The notes under the pieces were generated by a model, which saw only the letters and a program-made list of their open reading frames with translations, searched no databases and was not told the DNA's origin. Below are positions 53,392-62,191 of a DNA stretch of 64,000 nucleotides, in pieces. Every line of letters starts with the position of its first letter. Within the stretch, counting starts at the first letter, position 1. Made by a program: the position numbers and the translations under genes. Source of the stretch: CAMDTE01 sp964504345 (GTDB lineage: Bacteria > Bacteroidota > Bacteroidia > Flavobacteriales > Schleiferiaceae); NCBI GenBank assembly GCA_964504345.1, contig CAZDDX010000003.1:124001-188000 (forward strand), given 5' to 3'.

Positions 53392-55391
53392 TTGTAAGAA
53401 CGGGTAATGAGTTTGACGTATTCGTAGTTCAATTCTTCTTGGTGGCGAACGGATTTTCCGGGGTCGCCGTCTTGGTGTTCCCAAACCGCCACATGGGTGA
53501 AGTTGGCGTCGTCGCGCAGAGCTTCGCCGTCCGCGGATTGGTATTCGGTGCGGAAGTGTCCGCCGCAGGATTCTTCGCGGGTGAGGGCGTCGAGGCACAT
53601 GAGTTCACCGAGCTCTAGGAAGTCTGCCACGCGGGCGGCCTTGTCCAGTTCGATGTTGAGGCCTTCGCGTTGGCCGGGGACGCGGACGTCTTTGTAGAAT
53701 TCTTCTCGTAGGGCACGGATGTCAGCGATGGCTTTTTTGAGGCCGTCTGCGCTGCGGGCCATGCCGCATTCGTCCCACATGATTTTGCCCAGTTTGCGGT
53801 GGAACACGTCCACGGGGGTAGTTCCTTTGGCGTTCAGGAGGGCCTGTTGGCGCTCTTCTGCTGCTTTTTCTGCGGCGTCAAACTCGGGGCTGTCCGTGGG
53901 GATGGTTCCGGTGCGGATGTCGTTGGAGAGGTAGTCGCCCACGGTGTAGGGAGCAACGAAGTAGCCGTCCGCAAGGCCTTGCATGAGGGCGGAAGCTCCC
54001 AAGCGGTTGGCGCCGTGGTCCGAGAAGTTGGCTTCGCCCAAGGCGAAGAGGCCCGGGACGGTGGTCATGAGGTTGTAGTCCACCCAAAGGCCGCCCATGG
54101 TGTAGTGCACCGCAGGGTAGATCATCATGGGCGTGCGGTACGGGTTGTCGTCCGTGATCTTCTCGTACATCTGGAAGAGGTTGCCGTACTTGCCTTCCAC
54201 AACCTTGGTGCCGAGTTCAATGACCTGCTCTTTGGTGGGATTGTGCAGTCCTTTCAGGTTGGCTTGTTCCTTGCCGTAGCGCTCGATGGCGCTGGCGAAG
54301 TCCAGGTAAACGGCTTCGCCGGTGGCGTTCACGCCGTGGCCTTCGTCGCAACGCTCCTTAGCGGCACGCGACGCAACGTCGCGCGGAACCAGGTTACCGA
54401 AAGCGGGGTAGCGGCGCTCCAAGTAGTAGTCGCGCTTTTCCTCGGGGAGGTCGGTGGCCTTCAAGCGACCTTCGCGGATGGCTTGGGCGTCTTCTTTGTG
54501 CAGGGGCACCCAAATGCGGCCGTCGTTCCGAAGGGATTCGGACATGAGCGTCAGCTTGGACTGGTGTTCGCCGCTGACCGGGATGCACGTGGGGTGAATT
54601 TGGGTAAAGCACGGGTTGCCGAAGAAGGCTCCTTTTTTGTGGGCACGCCAGGCGGCCGTAACGTTGGAACCCATGGCGTTGGTGCTCAAGAAGAACACGT
54701 TTCCGTATCCCCCGGTACACAGCAATACGGCATGGGCGCTGTGGCGCTCCAATTTGCCGGTAACCATGTTTTTGGCGATGATGCCGCGAGCTTTTCCTTC
54801 CACGGTTACCACGTCCACCATTTCGTGGCGGTGGTACATTTTAACCCGACCCTTCGCAATTTGGCGCGAAAGAGCGCTGTAGGCACCCAAAAGGAGCTGC
54901 TGGCCGGTTTGACCCTTGGCGTAAAACGTGCGGCTTACTTGCACGCCACCGAAGGAGCGGTTGTCCAGTTGGCCGCCGTAGTCGCGGGCAAAGGGAACGC
55001 CTTGGGCCACGCACTGGTCAATGATGTTCGTGGACACCTCCGCCAAGCGGTACACGTTGGCTTCGCGGCTGCGGTAGTCGCCTCCTTTGACGGTGTCGTA
55101 GAACAGGCGGAACACGGAGTCTCCGTCGTTTTGGTAGTTTTTGGCTGCGTTGATGCCGCCCTGCGCCGCAATGGAGTGCGCACGACGGGGGGAATCTTGA
55201 AAGCAGAAGGCTTTAACGTTGTAGCCCAATTCTGCGAGCGAAGCGGCTGCGGAACTGCCGGCCAAGCCCGTACCTACCACAATGACGTCGATGCGTCTTT
55301 TGTTGGCGGGGCTGACCAAAGGCACGTGGCCTTTGTACTCGGTCCACTTGTCGGCAATGGGGCCTTCGGGAATGCGTGCGTCCAGTTTCAT
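53388..55391 (-). CDS. sdhA: Succinate dehydrogenase/fumarate reductase flavoprotein subunit
   Basis: Oxidises succinate to fumarate (or the reverse) using covalently bound FAD. The protein has 667 residues, typical of the Bacteroidetes/epsilon-type B complex. It shows the nucleotide-binding motif VIVVGTGLAGSSAAASLAELG near residue 37, the FAD-histidine region RRAHSIAAQGGINAAKN, HPT in the substrate site (CFTQIHPTCIPVSG), and the late FAD motif GANRLGASALMQGL. It starts four bases after the sdhC stop and overlaps sdhB by four bases, so the three subunits are translationally coupled. Confidence 0.96.
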   Translation of the reverse strand: MKLDARIPEGPIADKWTEYKGHVPLVSPANKRRIDVIVVGTGLAGSSAAASLAELGYNVKAFCFQDSPRRAHSIAAQGGINAAKNYQNDGDSVFRLFYDTVKGGDYRSREANVYRLAEVSTNIIDQCVAQGVPFARDYGGQLDNRSFGGVQVSRTFYAKGQTGQQLLLGAYSALSRQIAKGRVKMYHRHEMVDVVTVEGKARGIIAKNMVTGKLERHSAHAVLLCTGGYGNVFFLSTNAMGSNVTAAWRAHKKGAFFGNPCFTQIHPTCIPVSGEHQSKLTLMSESLRNDGRIWVPLHKEDAQAIREGRLKATDLPEEKRDYYLERRYPAFGNLVPRDVASRAAKERCDEGHGVNATGEAVYLDFASAIERYGKEQANLKGLHNPTKEQVIELGTKVVEGKYGNLFQMYEKITDDNPYRTPMMIYPAVHYTMGGLWVDYNLMTTVPGLFALGEANFSDHGANRLGASALMQGLADGYFVAPYTVGDYLSNDIRTGTIPTDSPEFDAAEKAAEERQQALLNAKGTTPVDVFHRKLGKIMWDECGMARSADGLKKAIADIRALREEFYKDVRVPGQREGLNIELDKAARVADFLELGELMCLDALTREESCGGHFRTEYQSADGEALRDDANFTHVAVWEHQDGDPGKSVRHQEELNYEYVKLITRSYK

Positions 55392-55395
55392 GGGT

Positions 55396-56082
55396 TTAGG
55401 CGGCCAAAGAGTTGAAGTAAATAACGATAGGAATCAAGGCGAATACGCCCGGAACCACCAGCGCGAAGAAGGCGCCAATTCCTTTGATGATGGGGGTGTA
55501 GGTGGGGTGGTTGATGCCCAGTGTTTGGAAAGCGCTGGAGAAGCCGTGCCACAGGTGGAACCCGAGCATGGCCATGGCCAACACGTAGAAAGCGGTGTAC
55601 CACCACTGCGCAAAAGAAGTGACGGTCAGGGTGTACAAGTCTTTGACCTCTTCGCCCTCGATGAGGACCGTCGGGACGTTGCCAAAGTGCATCTCAAACC
55701 AGAAGCTTTTGAGGTGCACAATGAGGAATACCAAGGTAAAGGTGCCCAAAAGAGCCATGTTGCGGCTGGCCCAGCTGGCGTTGGCCGCGCCGTTGTAGTT
55801 GGCGTATTTCACCGGACGAGCAGCGGAATTCTGACGCGTGAGCATCAGGCCGTCTACGGTGTGGAGGAGAATGCTGGCGTACAGCAAGTAGCTCACGGCT
55901 TTGATCACCGGGAAGGTGGTCATGAAGCGCGCATACAGGTTAAATGCTTCGTGGTCTCCCGTCATCAGGGGCAAATTGCCCAACAAATGGATGACCAAGA
56001 AGCTGCACAGGAAGAGTCCGGTGAGGGCCATCCAGTATTTTCGGGCCAGCGAACTGCCAAAAAGGCCTTTTCCAGTTGCCAT
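55396..56082 (-). CDS. sdhC: Succinate dehydrogenase cytochrome b subunit
   Basis: The membrane anchor with haem b and quinone sites. A 228-residue protein with five hydrophobic helices (for example WMALTGLFLCSFLVIHLLGN, LLGTFTLVFLIVHL and FYVLAMAMLGFHLWHG) and histidines inside them that can ligate haem. A single large anchor is the type found in Bacteroidetes and Wolinella-like complexes, as opposed to the separate SdhC and SdhD of E. coli. First gene of the operon, behind the promoter at 56112-56119. Confidence 0.94.
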   Translation of the reverse strand: MATGKGLFGSSLARKYWMALTGLFLCSFLVIHLLGNLPLMTGDHEAFNLYARFMTTFPVIKAVSYLLYASILLHTVDGLMLTRQNSAARPVKYANYNGAANASWASRNMALLGTFTLVFLIVHLKSFWFEMHFGNVPTVLIEGEEVKDLYTLTVTSFAQWWYTAFYVLAMAMLGFHLWHGFSSAFQTLGINHPTYTPIIKGIGAFFALVVPGVFALIPIVIYFNSLAA

Positions 56083-56111
56083 GGAGTCTTATTTAAGGGT
56101 TCTTTAGTTTG

Positions 56112-56119
56112 CAAAAGTA
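56112..56119 (-). promoter_or_regulatory. -7 box (TACTTTTG) for sdhCAB
   Basis: A perfect TAnnTTTG match on the minus strand, 29 bases before the sdhC ATG, within the divergent region shared with the thioredoxin-family gene. Confidence 0.6.
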
Positions 56120-56143
56120 AGGTGCAAACGAACCCGTTGTTCG

Positions 56144-56151
56144 TATTTTAG
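56144..56151 (+). promoter_or_regulatory. Weak -7-like box (TATTTTAG) for the thioredoxin-family operon
   Basis: One mismatch to TAnnTTTG, four bases before the ATG at 56156. Tentative. Confidence 0.3.
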
Positions 56152-56155
56152 GGGC

Positions 56156-57487
56156 ATGGATGCAATGTTTCGCGCGATTCGATGGTCCGCCCCGTTGGTG
56201 GCTGTTATTGTTCTGTCATTGAGTAATTTACGTGCTCAAACGCTTCACGGGTGCATCACGGGTTCACCGGTGAAAAAAGCGGCGTTGGGGTACTATTTTG
56301 GCGAAAAGCGCTTGGTGGCTGATTCGGTGGTGTTGGACAAGGAAGGGTGCTTCGTCTACCGCGGCAGCAAAATGCGCCCCGGTTTTTACACATTTTTCCT
56401 AGACACCACCCACGCTTTTGACTTTTTCTACGGAGGCTCGCCCGTCTCCTTTGCGGGAAGTTACACGGCTTTGCGGGCGGTGGATTTTAGAGACAGCGAC
56501 AACCAAAAATTCCAAGAGTTTCAGAACATTGGCCTGGTAATTCAGCGGGACTACGAAGGAGGGTCTTTGACCGCCGAACAGGCCCAGGCGGCCTACAACG
56601 AGCGTACGTTGGCTTGGGAAGCGGTGAATGGTACCACACGATTTGGTCAACTGTTGCGCGCGCGGAATCCCATGGGAGCGCGCACGGCGGTGGAGCCGGG
56701 AGGAGTGGAACGCTGGACCCGGGCCTATTGGAGCGAATTGCCCTTGACCGATCCGGCCTATTTTCGCTCGCCCTTTTTCCACTCTGCGATAACCTTGTTT
56801 TTTGACAAGGCCATCATCCAAGATCCAGATACCGTCGTTTCTGCCTTGAACGTCTTTTTCAGTGTGCCCAAGGATACCGCTGCTCAGAAGTATGCCGTTG
56901 CGTTTTTGACCAATAAGTACGAGACGTCCAACGTAATGGGCCACGAGAAAGCATTTGTTTGGTTGGTGAACAAGTACTACCGAACGGGCTACGCCACGTG
57001 GGAGAAACCGGAGTCGTTGGCGAAGATTTTGAAAAAGGCGGACGACATTGGAATGAATTTGATTGGGTTGCGTGCTCCGGACTTTGGCTACGCGGCCTAC
57101 GACGGCAGTCCGCATCGATTAAAAGAGACCTTGGGGTCCTACACATTGTTGGCGTTTTACGACGCAACGTGTGGTCATTGCCAGGAAAACATGCCCAAGT
57201 TTCTGGAAATCCACAAAAAGTATGCGGCCAAGGGCTTGAAAACCGTAGCCATCACCAACGAATTAACCCTGACTGAATGGAAGTCTTTTGTGGAGAAGAA
57301 AGGCATGGTGGGCGTTCCCGGATGGTCCAACGGTTCCGACACCGCTATCGATCGGGTTACCTTTAGGCACTACTACCACATTCCAACGACTCCCACGGTT
57401 TTGGTGTTGGACAAAGACCACAAGATTATTGCCAAGTCTTTGGCCCCCGAAGACCTGGAAGACTTTTTAAGCAAGAAACTCCCATGA
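56156..57487 (+). CDS. Exported thioredoxin-like (TlpA/AhpC-TSA) protein with DUF4369-like N-terminus
   Basis: A 443-residue protein with a signal peptide ending LRAQ. The N-terminal beta domain (TLHGCITGSP, DSVVLDKEGCFVYRGSKM, RPGFYTFFLD) resembles DUF4369. A helical middle region follows. The thioredoxin domain begins near residue 305 (APDFGYAAYDGSPHRLKETL) with the redox motif ATCGHCQENMPKF near residue 338 and the cis-Pro region IPTTPTVLVLD. Such proteins work in periplasmic disulfide exchange or cytochrome maturation; the specific partner is unknown. Its stop overlaps the start of the aminopeptidase gene (ATGA). Confidence 0.82.
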   Translation: MDAMFRAIRWSAPLVAVIVLSLSNLRAQTLHGCITGSPVKKAALGYYFGEKRLVADSVVLDKEGCFVYRGSKMRPGFYTFFLDTTHAFDFFYGGSPVSFAGSYTALRAVDFRDSDNQKFQEFQNIGLVIQRDYEGGSLTAEQAQAAYNERTLAWEAVNGTTRFGQLLRARNPMGARTAVEPGGVERWTRAYWSELPLTDPAYFRSPFFHSAITLFFDKAIIQDPDTVVSALNVFFSVPKDTAAQKYAVAFLTNKYETSNVMGHEKAFVWLVNKYYRTGYATWEKPESLAKILKKADDIGMNLIGLRAPDFGYAAYDGSPHRLKETLGSYTLLAFYDATCGHCQENMPKFLEIHKKYAAKGLKTVAITNELTLTEWKSFVEKKGMVGVPGWSNGSDTAIDRVTFRHYYHIPTTPTVLVLDKDHKIIAKSLAPEDLEDFLSKKLP

Positions 57488-58797
57488 AGTACCATCCCCT
57501 ACCGTCGTCTCTTTTTGTGCGCAACCGCGAGCGTTTTGCTGCACATTTGGAGCCGCGCAGTTTGGCTGTTTTTTACTCCGCGGACCTGTATCCCACGAGT
57601 GCGGACGGTCATTTTCCGTTCAAACAAGCCACGGATTTGTTTTGGATGTGCGGGGTTGATCAGGAAGAGAGCATTTTGGTGGTTTGTCCCGACGCCTTTA
57701 AGCCAGAGCACCGCGAGGTTTTGTTTCTGAAGGAGACGAACGAAACCATTGCCATCTGGGAGGGCGCCAAGTTGACCAAGGCCCAGGCTCAAGAGCGGAC
57801 GGGTGTCAAGACGGTGTATTGGTTGCAGGATTTTGATCGGGTGATGAACGAAATGATGTCTTATGCGGACAACGTTTATCAGGTGACGAACGAGCACTGG
57901 CGTCGGTCCAAGGACGGCCCAGCGGTGCGCGGAGAGCGCGAAAACGCGGCCCTGCGGGCCGCCTACCCCAACCACACCTACAAACGCTCCGCGCCCCTTT
58001 TAAACGCCCTCCGGGCGGTCAAGCTCCCGGAAGAAGTGGAAACCATGCAAGCCGCTGCCAACATTACCGCTGCCGGCTACGACCGCGTCCTGCGGTTCCT
58101 GCGCCCGGGAGTATGGGAATTTGAGCTGGAAGCAGAGTTTTTGCACGAGTTCGTGCGTCGTCGGTCCGACGGATTTGCCTACACCCCCATCATTGGCAGC
58201 GGCGCAAATGCTTGCGTGCTGCACTACATCGAAAACAACGGCCCGTGCGAAGACGGCGACTTGGTTTTGTTTGACGTGGGTGCGGTCTACGCCAACTACG
58301 CCTGCGACGTCACGCGGTGTTTCCCGGTGAACGGCCAATTTACCCCCCGTCAGCGCCAGGTGTACGAAGCGGTTTTGCGCGTCCAAAAGGCCGCCATTGC
58401 CTTGCTGCGACCGGGAACTTTTCTGCACGAGTACCACGCACGCGTGGGCGAAATCATGACGGCCGAATTGCTGGAGTTGGGATTGATTACGGCGGAGCAA
58501 GTGGCCGCCCAAGATCCCGCGTGGCCGGCTTACAAGAAGTATTTTATGCACGGAACCAGCCACTACCTGGGGTTGGACGTGCACGACTACGGCCCTTGGA
58601 CGGCACCGATGCAGGTGGGCATGGTGTTTACGGTGGAGCCGGGCATCTACATTCCAGAAGAAGGTCTGGGCATCCGCATTGAAGACAATATTTTGATCAC
58701 CGACGACGGGCACGTGAATTTGACGCGTGCGATTCCCAAGGAAGTGGACGAGATTGAGGCGCAGATGGCCGAGGCGCGCGAGGCGCGATTGGGCTGA
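57484..58797 (+). CDS. Xaa-Pro aminopeptidase (M24B, aminopeptidase P family)
   Basis: Removes N-terminal residues that precede proline. The 437-residue protein has an aminopeptidase P N-terminal domain (residues about 1-140) and a pita-bread catalytic domain. The five metal ligands are in order: Asp in LFDVGAVY and CDVTRCFP, His in HGTSHYLGLDVHD, Glu in TVEPGIYIPE and Glu in IRIEDNILI. There is no signal peptide, so it is cytoplasmic. Overlaps at both ends (ATGA with the thioredoxin-family gene, TGATG with the hydrolase) indicate a tightly coupled operon. Confidence 0.92.
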   Translation: MKYHPLPSSLFVRNRERFAAHLEPRSLAVFYSADLYPTSADGHFPFKQATDLFWMCGVDQEESILVVCPDAFKPEHREVLFLKETNETIAIWEGAKLTKAQAQERTGVKTVYWLQDFDRVMNEMMSYADNVYQVTNEHWRRSKDGPAVRGERENAALRAAYPNHTYKRSAPLLNALRAVKLPEEVETMQAAANITAAGYDRVLRFLRPGVWEFELEAEFLHEFVRRRSDGFAYTPIIGSGANACVLHYIENNGPCEDGDLVLFDVGAVYANYACDVTRCFPVNGQFTPRQRQVYEAVLRVQKAAIALLRPGTFLHEYHARVGEIMTAELLELGLITAEQVAAQDPAWPAYKKYFMHGTSHYLGLDVHDYGPWTAPMQVGMVFTVEPGIYIPEEGLGIRIEDNILITDDGHVNLTRAIPKEVDEIEAQMAEAREARLG

Positions 58798-59666
58798 TGC
58801 GTGCGGATCATGTGGAAAACGTCGCGCAGAACGAAGCTGCGCGGGGCTCTGGCAGCGCGGATGGTGCTCTTGGCCCGCCCAGCGCGGTATGCGAGCCCAA
58901 AGAACGGCTGTTCCGGGGCGTCCCTGCGAGGTACGAGGTGTGGGGCCGGCGCGGAGCGCCGGCGGTAGTTTTAATCCCTGGCTTTTTGGAGACCCGTGCG
59001 GCTTTTCGTCCGCTGGCGGCGTTTTGGGCGAAGAAGTACCGCGTAATTCTGGTTGATTTATTGGGCCACGGAGAAACGGGTTGTGCGGGATACGTGCACC
59101 GCATGGAGGATCATGCAGATTTAGTGCTTGCGGTGGCGCGTGCTGAGGGACTTCGCGTATTTCGGGTGGCGGGGCATTCCTTGGGCGGTTACGTGGCGTT
59201 GGCGCTTTTGGAGCGGAATCCGCAGCAATTGCGCGGGTTGATGCTCCTCAATTCGCATCCGTTTGCGGATTCTGAGGAGCGCAAGGTGCTGCGTGAGCGC
59301 GCCATGGAAGTGGCCAAAAAACAGAAATCCAGCTACTTGCATGCGGCCATCCCGGCCCTGGTGGCGTCCCAAAATGCCGACCGACTTCGCGATGAATTGC
59401 GCGTAATGGCGGAGGCGGCGCGCTCAATGCCCGTTCAAGGAATTTTGGCGGCCCAGGAAGGCATGATGTTAAGGCCGGACCGCTCGGACCTGTTGCGCGT
59501 ACTACGACCGTTCCCCGTGGTGGTGGTAGCGGGGGTAGACGATCCGGTGATTCCGATGTCCACAACGGAAGCGTTCTGGAATTTGCCCGGAGTTACTCGC
59601 CGCGTGGCGTTGCCCGGGGGACACTTGTCTTTTTTGGAGGCGGGGGTTGAGGCCTTGACGTGGTAG
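58797..59666 (+). CDS. Alpha/beta hydrolase
   Basis: A 289-residue hydrolase. The nucleophile is Ser128 in VAGHSLGGYVAL, the acid is probably in VAGVDDPVIPM and the His in LPGGHLSFLE, so the triad is complete. An oxyanion-type loop LIPGFLETRAAF is also visible. The first about 36 residues (RADHVENVAQNEAARGSG...) are low-complexity and precede the usual start of the fold. No in-frame ATG exists closer to the fold, and the ATG at 58797 overlaps the upstream TGA, so it is kept. The substrate is unknown. Confidence 0.82.
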   Translation: MRADHVENVAQNEAARGSGSADGALGPPSAVCEPKERLFRGVPARYEVWGRRGAPAVVLIPGFLETRAAFRPLAAFWAKKYRVILVDLLGHGETGCAGYVHRMEDHADLVLAVARAEGLRVFRVAGHSLGGYVALALLERNPQQLRGLMLLNSHPFADSEERKVLRERAMEVAKKQKSSYLHAAIPALVASQNADRLRDELRVMAEAARSMPVQGILAAQEGMMLRPDRSDLLRVLRPFPVVVVAGVDDPVIPMSTTEAFWNLPGVTRRVALPGGHLSFLEAGVEALTW

Positions 59667-59687
59667 GCACAGCACTCCAGTTTGCCG

Positions 59688-59695
59688 TACTTTCG
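59688..59695 (+). promoter_or_regulatory. -7-like box (TACTTTCG) before the SDR gene
   Basis: One mismatch to TAnnTTTG, four bases before the ATG at 59700. It excludes an in-frame TTG at 59682 as the start. Confidence 0.4.
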
Positions 59696-59699
59696 CACT

Positions 59700-60488
59700 A
59701 TGTTGCACGATTTGACGAACAAAACAGCTTTGGTGGGCGGAAGCACCCAGGGCATCGGATGGGCCGTGGCCCTGAAATTGGCCGAACGCGGCGCACGCGT
59801 GGTGCTTTTGGCCCGTAACGAAGACCGATTGCGCGCTGCGGCAGCCCAATTGCCTACCCCCGCGCAGCAACAACACACCTACCTGGTGGCGGACTACGCC
59901 CAGCCGGACCAAGTTGCCGCCGCCGCAAACGCCTTTTTGGCCGCGGGCAATACCGTACACATTTTGGTCAACAACACCGGAGGCCCCGCCGCCGGCCCCA
60001 TCTTGGACGCACAGCCCGAAGCCTTTGTGGCCGCTTTCCAACAGCACTTGATCAACAACCAGCGCCTCGCACAGGCCGTGGTTCCCGGCATGCGCGCCGG
60101 CGGATACGGTCGGATCGTGAACATCATCAGCACCAGCGTCAAAGTACCCTTGCACGGATTGGGCGTCAGCAACACCGTGCGCGCCGCGGTGGGCAACTGG
60201 TCCAAGACCCTGGCCAACGAACTGGCAGCAGACGGCATCACCGTCAACAATGTATTGCCCGGCGCCACCCAAACCGAGCGACTCACCGCCATCATCGACG
60301 GCAGGGCTGCCCGCACCGGCCGCACCTCCGCCGAGGTTTCCCAAGAAATGATCGACGAAGTGCCCATGCGCCGCTTTGCGCAACCCGCAGAAATCGCAGC
60401 CGCCGTGGCCTTCCTGGCCTCCCCGGATGCCGCCTACATCACCGGCATCAATATTCCGGTCGACGGCGGGCGCACGCCCAATTTGTAG
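59700..60488 (+). CDS. SDR-family protein with substituted catalytic Tyr and Lys
   Basis: A 262-residue Rossmann-fold protein of the short-chain dehydrogenase/reductase superfamily. The cofactor motif GGSTQGIG is at 13-20, NNTGG at 91-95 and the C-terminal YITGINIPVDGG is typical. Counting from the catalytic Ser144 (NIISTS), the canonical Tyr (+13) and Lys (+17) positions are Ser157 and Arg161 (GVSNTVRAAV). The classical YxxxK is therefore SxxxR. I recall a related subgroup with the same SNxxR pattern, so this is probably a conserved variant with altered or non-redox chemistry. The aldehyde dehydrogenase gene follows after 24 bases, so a role in kynurenine/aminomuconate metabolism is possible. 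Confidence 0.85.
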   Translation: MLHDLTNKTALVGGSTQGIGWAVALKLAERGARVVLLARNEDRLRAAAAQLPTPAQQQHTYLVADYAQPDQVAAAANAFLAAGNTVHILVNNTGGPAAGPILDAQPEAFVAAFQQHLINNQRLAQAVVPGMRAGGYGRIVNIISTSVKVPLHGLGVSNTVRAAVGNWSKTLANELAADGITVNNVLPGATQTERLTAIIDGRAARTGRTSAEVSQEMIDEVPMRRFAQPAEIAAAVAFLASPDAAYITGINIPVDGGRTPNL

Positions 60489-60512
60489 AACCGTCGGAAA
60501 AACGCAACTGAA

Positions 60513-61967
60513 ATGGACCTACTCAATTGGATCGACGGTGCCTTCGTGGAACCCGCCACCGGCCGCTATTTGGACAACGTGGAGCCCGCCACCGGTAAGG
60601 TGTACGGCCGAATTCCGGATTCCGGCCCCGAAGACGTGCGCCGCGCCGTAGCCGCCGCCAAAGCCGCCTTCCCATCCTGGTCCCGCCTCACGGCCGCCGA
60701 ACGCAGCCGCATCTTGCTCCGCGTGTCCGACGGAATCGCCGCCCGCCTGGACGAATTGGCCGCGGCCGAGTCCAAGGACAACGGCAAACCCCTGAAGCTG
60801 GCCACCACCGTGGACATCCCGCGCGCCCGAGACAACTTTGCCTTCTACGCCACGGCCATCCTCCACGACCACTCGGAAACCCACGACATGGGCGTGTCCG
60901 GCTTCAACTACACCCTGCGTCGGCCCATTGGCGTGGCGGCCTGCATCAGCCCGTGGAATCTGCCCCTGTACCTCTTCACCTGGAAGATTGCCCCAGCCCT
61001 CGCGGCGGGCAATACCGTCGTGGCCAAGCCCTCGGAAGTCACGCCCGTCACCGCCTACCTCTTGGCCCAAATTTGTGCCGACGCCGGCCTGCCCAATGGC
61101 GTTTTGAACATCATCCACGGCACGGGAGCCGGCCTCGGAGAGGCCCTGGTAACCCACCCGGACGTCCCCGTCATTTCCTTTACCGGTGGCACCGTTACGG
61201 GTGCCAAAATCAGCGCCCAAGCAGCCCCCCTCTTCAAAAAACTCAGCTTGGAGCTGGGCGGCAAAAACCCCAACATCATCTTCGCGGACTGCGATTTCGA
61301 CGAAATGCTGCGCACCACTGTGCGTTCTTCCTTCGCCAATCAAGGCCAAATCTGCCTCTGCGGCAGCCGCATTTTGGTGGAGCGCTCCCTGTACCCCCGC
61401 TTCCTAGAAGCCTTCACCGAACGCGTCCGCGCCCTCCGCGTTGGCGACCCCGCCAGCGACACCACCCAAGTAGGCGCCGTGGTGAGCGAAGCCCACTTGA
61501 ATAAAATTCTTTCCTACATCGAACTGGCGAAAGAAGAAGGCGGTGAAGTGCTCTGTGGCGGCCACCGCGTGCAGTTGGACGGCCCGCATGCCAACGGCTT
61601 TTTTATTGCGCCCACGGTCATCACCAACCTCACGCAATCTTGCCGCACCAATCAAGAGGAAATCTTTGGTCCCGTCGTCACGGTTCAGCCTTTTGATACC
61701 GAGGAGGAAGCGATCAATCTCGCCAACGCCACCCAATACGGCCTGGCGGCCACCGTCTGGACCTCCAACCTCCAACGCGCGCACCGCGTGGCTTCGGAAA
61801 TAGAGTCCGGTATCGTGTGGGTCAACTGCTGGCTCGTCCGCGACCTCCGCACGCCCTTCGGCGGCATCAAATCCAGCGGCGTCGGCCGCGAAGGCGGCTT
61901 TGAAGCGCTCCGCTTCTTCACCGAACCCAAGAACATTTGCATTGCGTTAGCGCCTGGGGCGCACTAA
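60513..61967 (+). CDS. Aldehyde dehydrogenase, probably 2-aminomuconate semialdehyde dehydrogenase
   Basis: An NAD(P)-dependent aldehyde dehydrogenase of 484 residues. The general base Glu lies in SLELGGKNPN, the nucleophile Cys in FANQGQICLCGSR, the cofactor-binding motif is SFTGGTVTG, and EIFGPVVTV is present. The segment RSSFANQGQICLCGSRILVE is very close to that of ALDH8A1/AMSDH enzymes, which oxidise 2-aminomuconate semialdehyde, the product of ACMSD. ACMSD is encoded at 15.9-16.9 kb in this window, which supports the assignment. The substrate remains inferred. It is cotranscribed with the SDR gene and ends in a terminator. Confidence 0.85.
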   Translation: MDLLNWIDGAFVEPATGRYLDNVEPATGKVYGRIPDSGPEDVRRAVAAAKAAFPSWSRLTAAERSRILLRVSDGIAARLDELAAAESKDNGKPLKLATTVDIPRARDNFAFYATAILHDHSETHDMGVSGFNYTLRRPIGVAACISPWNLPLYLFTWKIAPALAAGNTVVAKPSEVTPVTAYLLAQICADAGLPNGVLNIIHGTGAGLGEALVTHPDVPVISFTGGTVTGAKISAQAAPLFKKLSLELGGKNPNIIFADCDFDEMLRTTVRSSFANQGQICLCGSRILVERSLYPRFLEAFTERVRALRVGDPASDTTQVGAVVSEAHLNKILSYIELAKEEGGEVLCGGHRVQLDGPHANGFFIAPTVITNLTQSCRTNQEEIFGPVVTVQPFDTEEEAINLANATQYGLAATVWTSNLQRAHRVASEIESGIVWVNCWLVRDLRTPFGGIKSSGVGREGGFEALRFFTEPKNICIALAPGAH

Positions 61968-61998
61968 TTGCGGGGCAAGCGAGATGTCCAAAAAAGCA

Positions 61999-62023
61999 AA
62001 GGGCGGCCCGGAGGGCCGCCCTT
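61999..62023. terminator. Bidirectional terminator between ALDH and CotH genes
   Basis: GGGCGGCCC (62001-62009) pairs with GGGCCGCCC (62013-62021) around a GGA loop, with A-rich bases before and T-containing bases after. It can serve the rightward ALDH gene and the leftward CotH gene. The rest of 61968-62191 holds only a small dyad (CTACTC...GAGTAG near 62080-62100) and no gene I can support. Confidence 0.8.
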
Positions 62024-62191
62024 CTTGATTCAGGGTTGGAAAACGAACATTAACACAAAAATCACCCCTTGTCCTGAATCTACTCGTACATTGGAGTAGA
62101 GGCAAAAAGAGTGCCAAAGGTTGCAGCGGGGATGTTAATTTTATTTTCCAACCGCCCTGTGGGGAACGTAAATAGGGCTTTTGGTGGAAAC

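Noticed and set aside
53392..53598. Upstream extension of SdhB
   Set aside because: An arginine/proline-rich shadow of the sdhA 3' end; the canonical SdhB begins at 53391.
53799..55415. A 538-codon open frame antisense to sdhA, and similar long antisense frames over secA (20900-23146), purF (16820-18139) and the M61 gene (10934-12064)
   Set aside because: They are shadows of strongly coding genes on the other strand. The products have no family similarity, and codon-bias symmetry explains the lack of stops.
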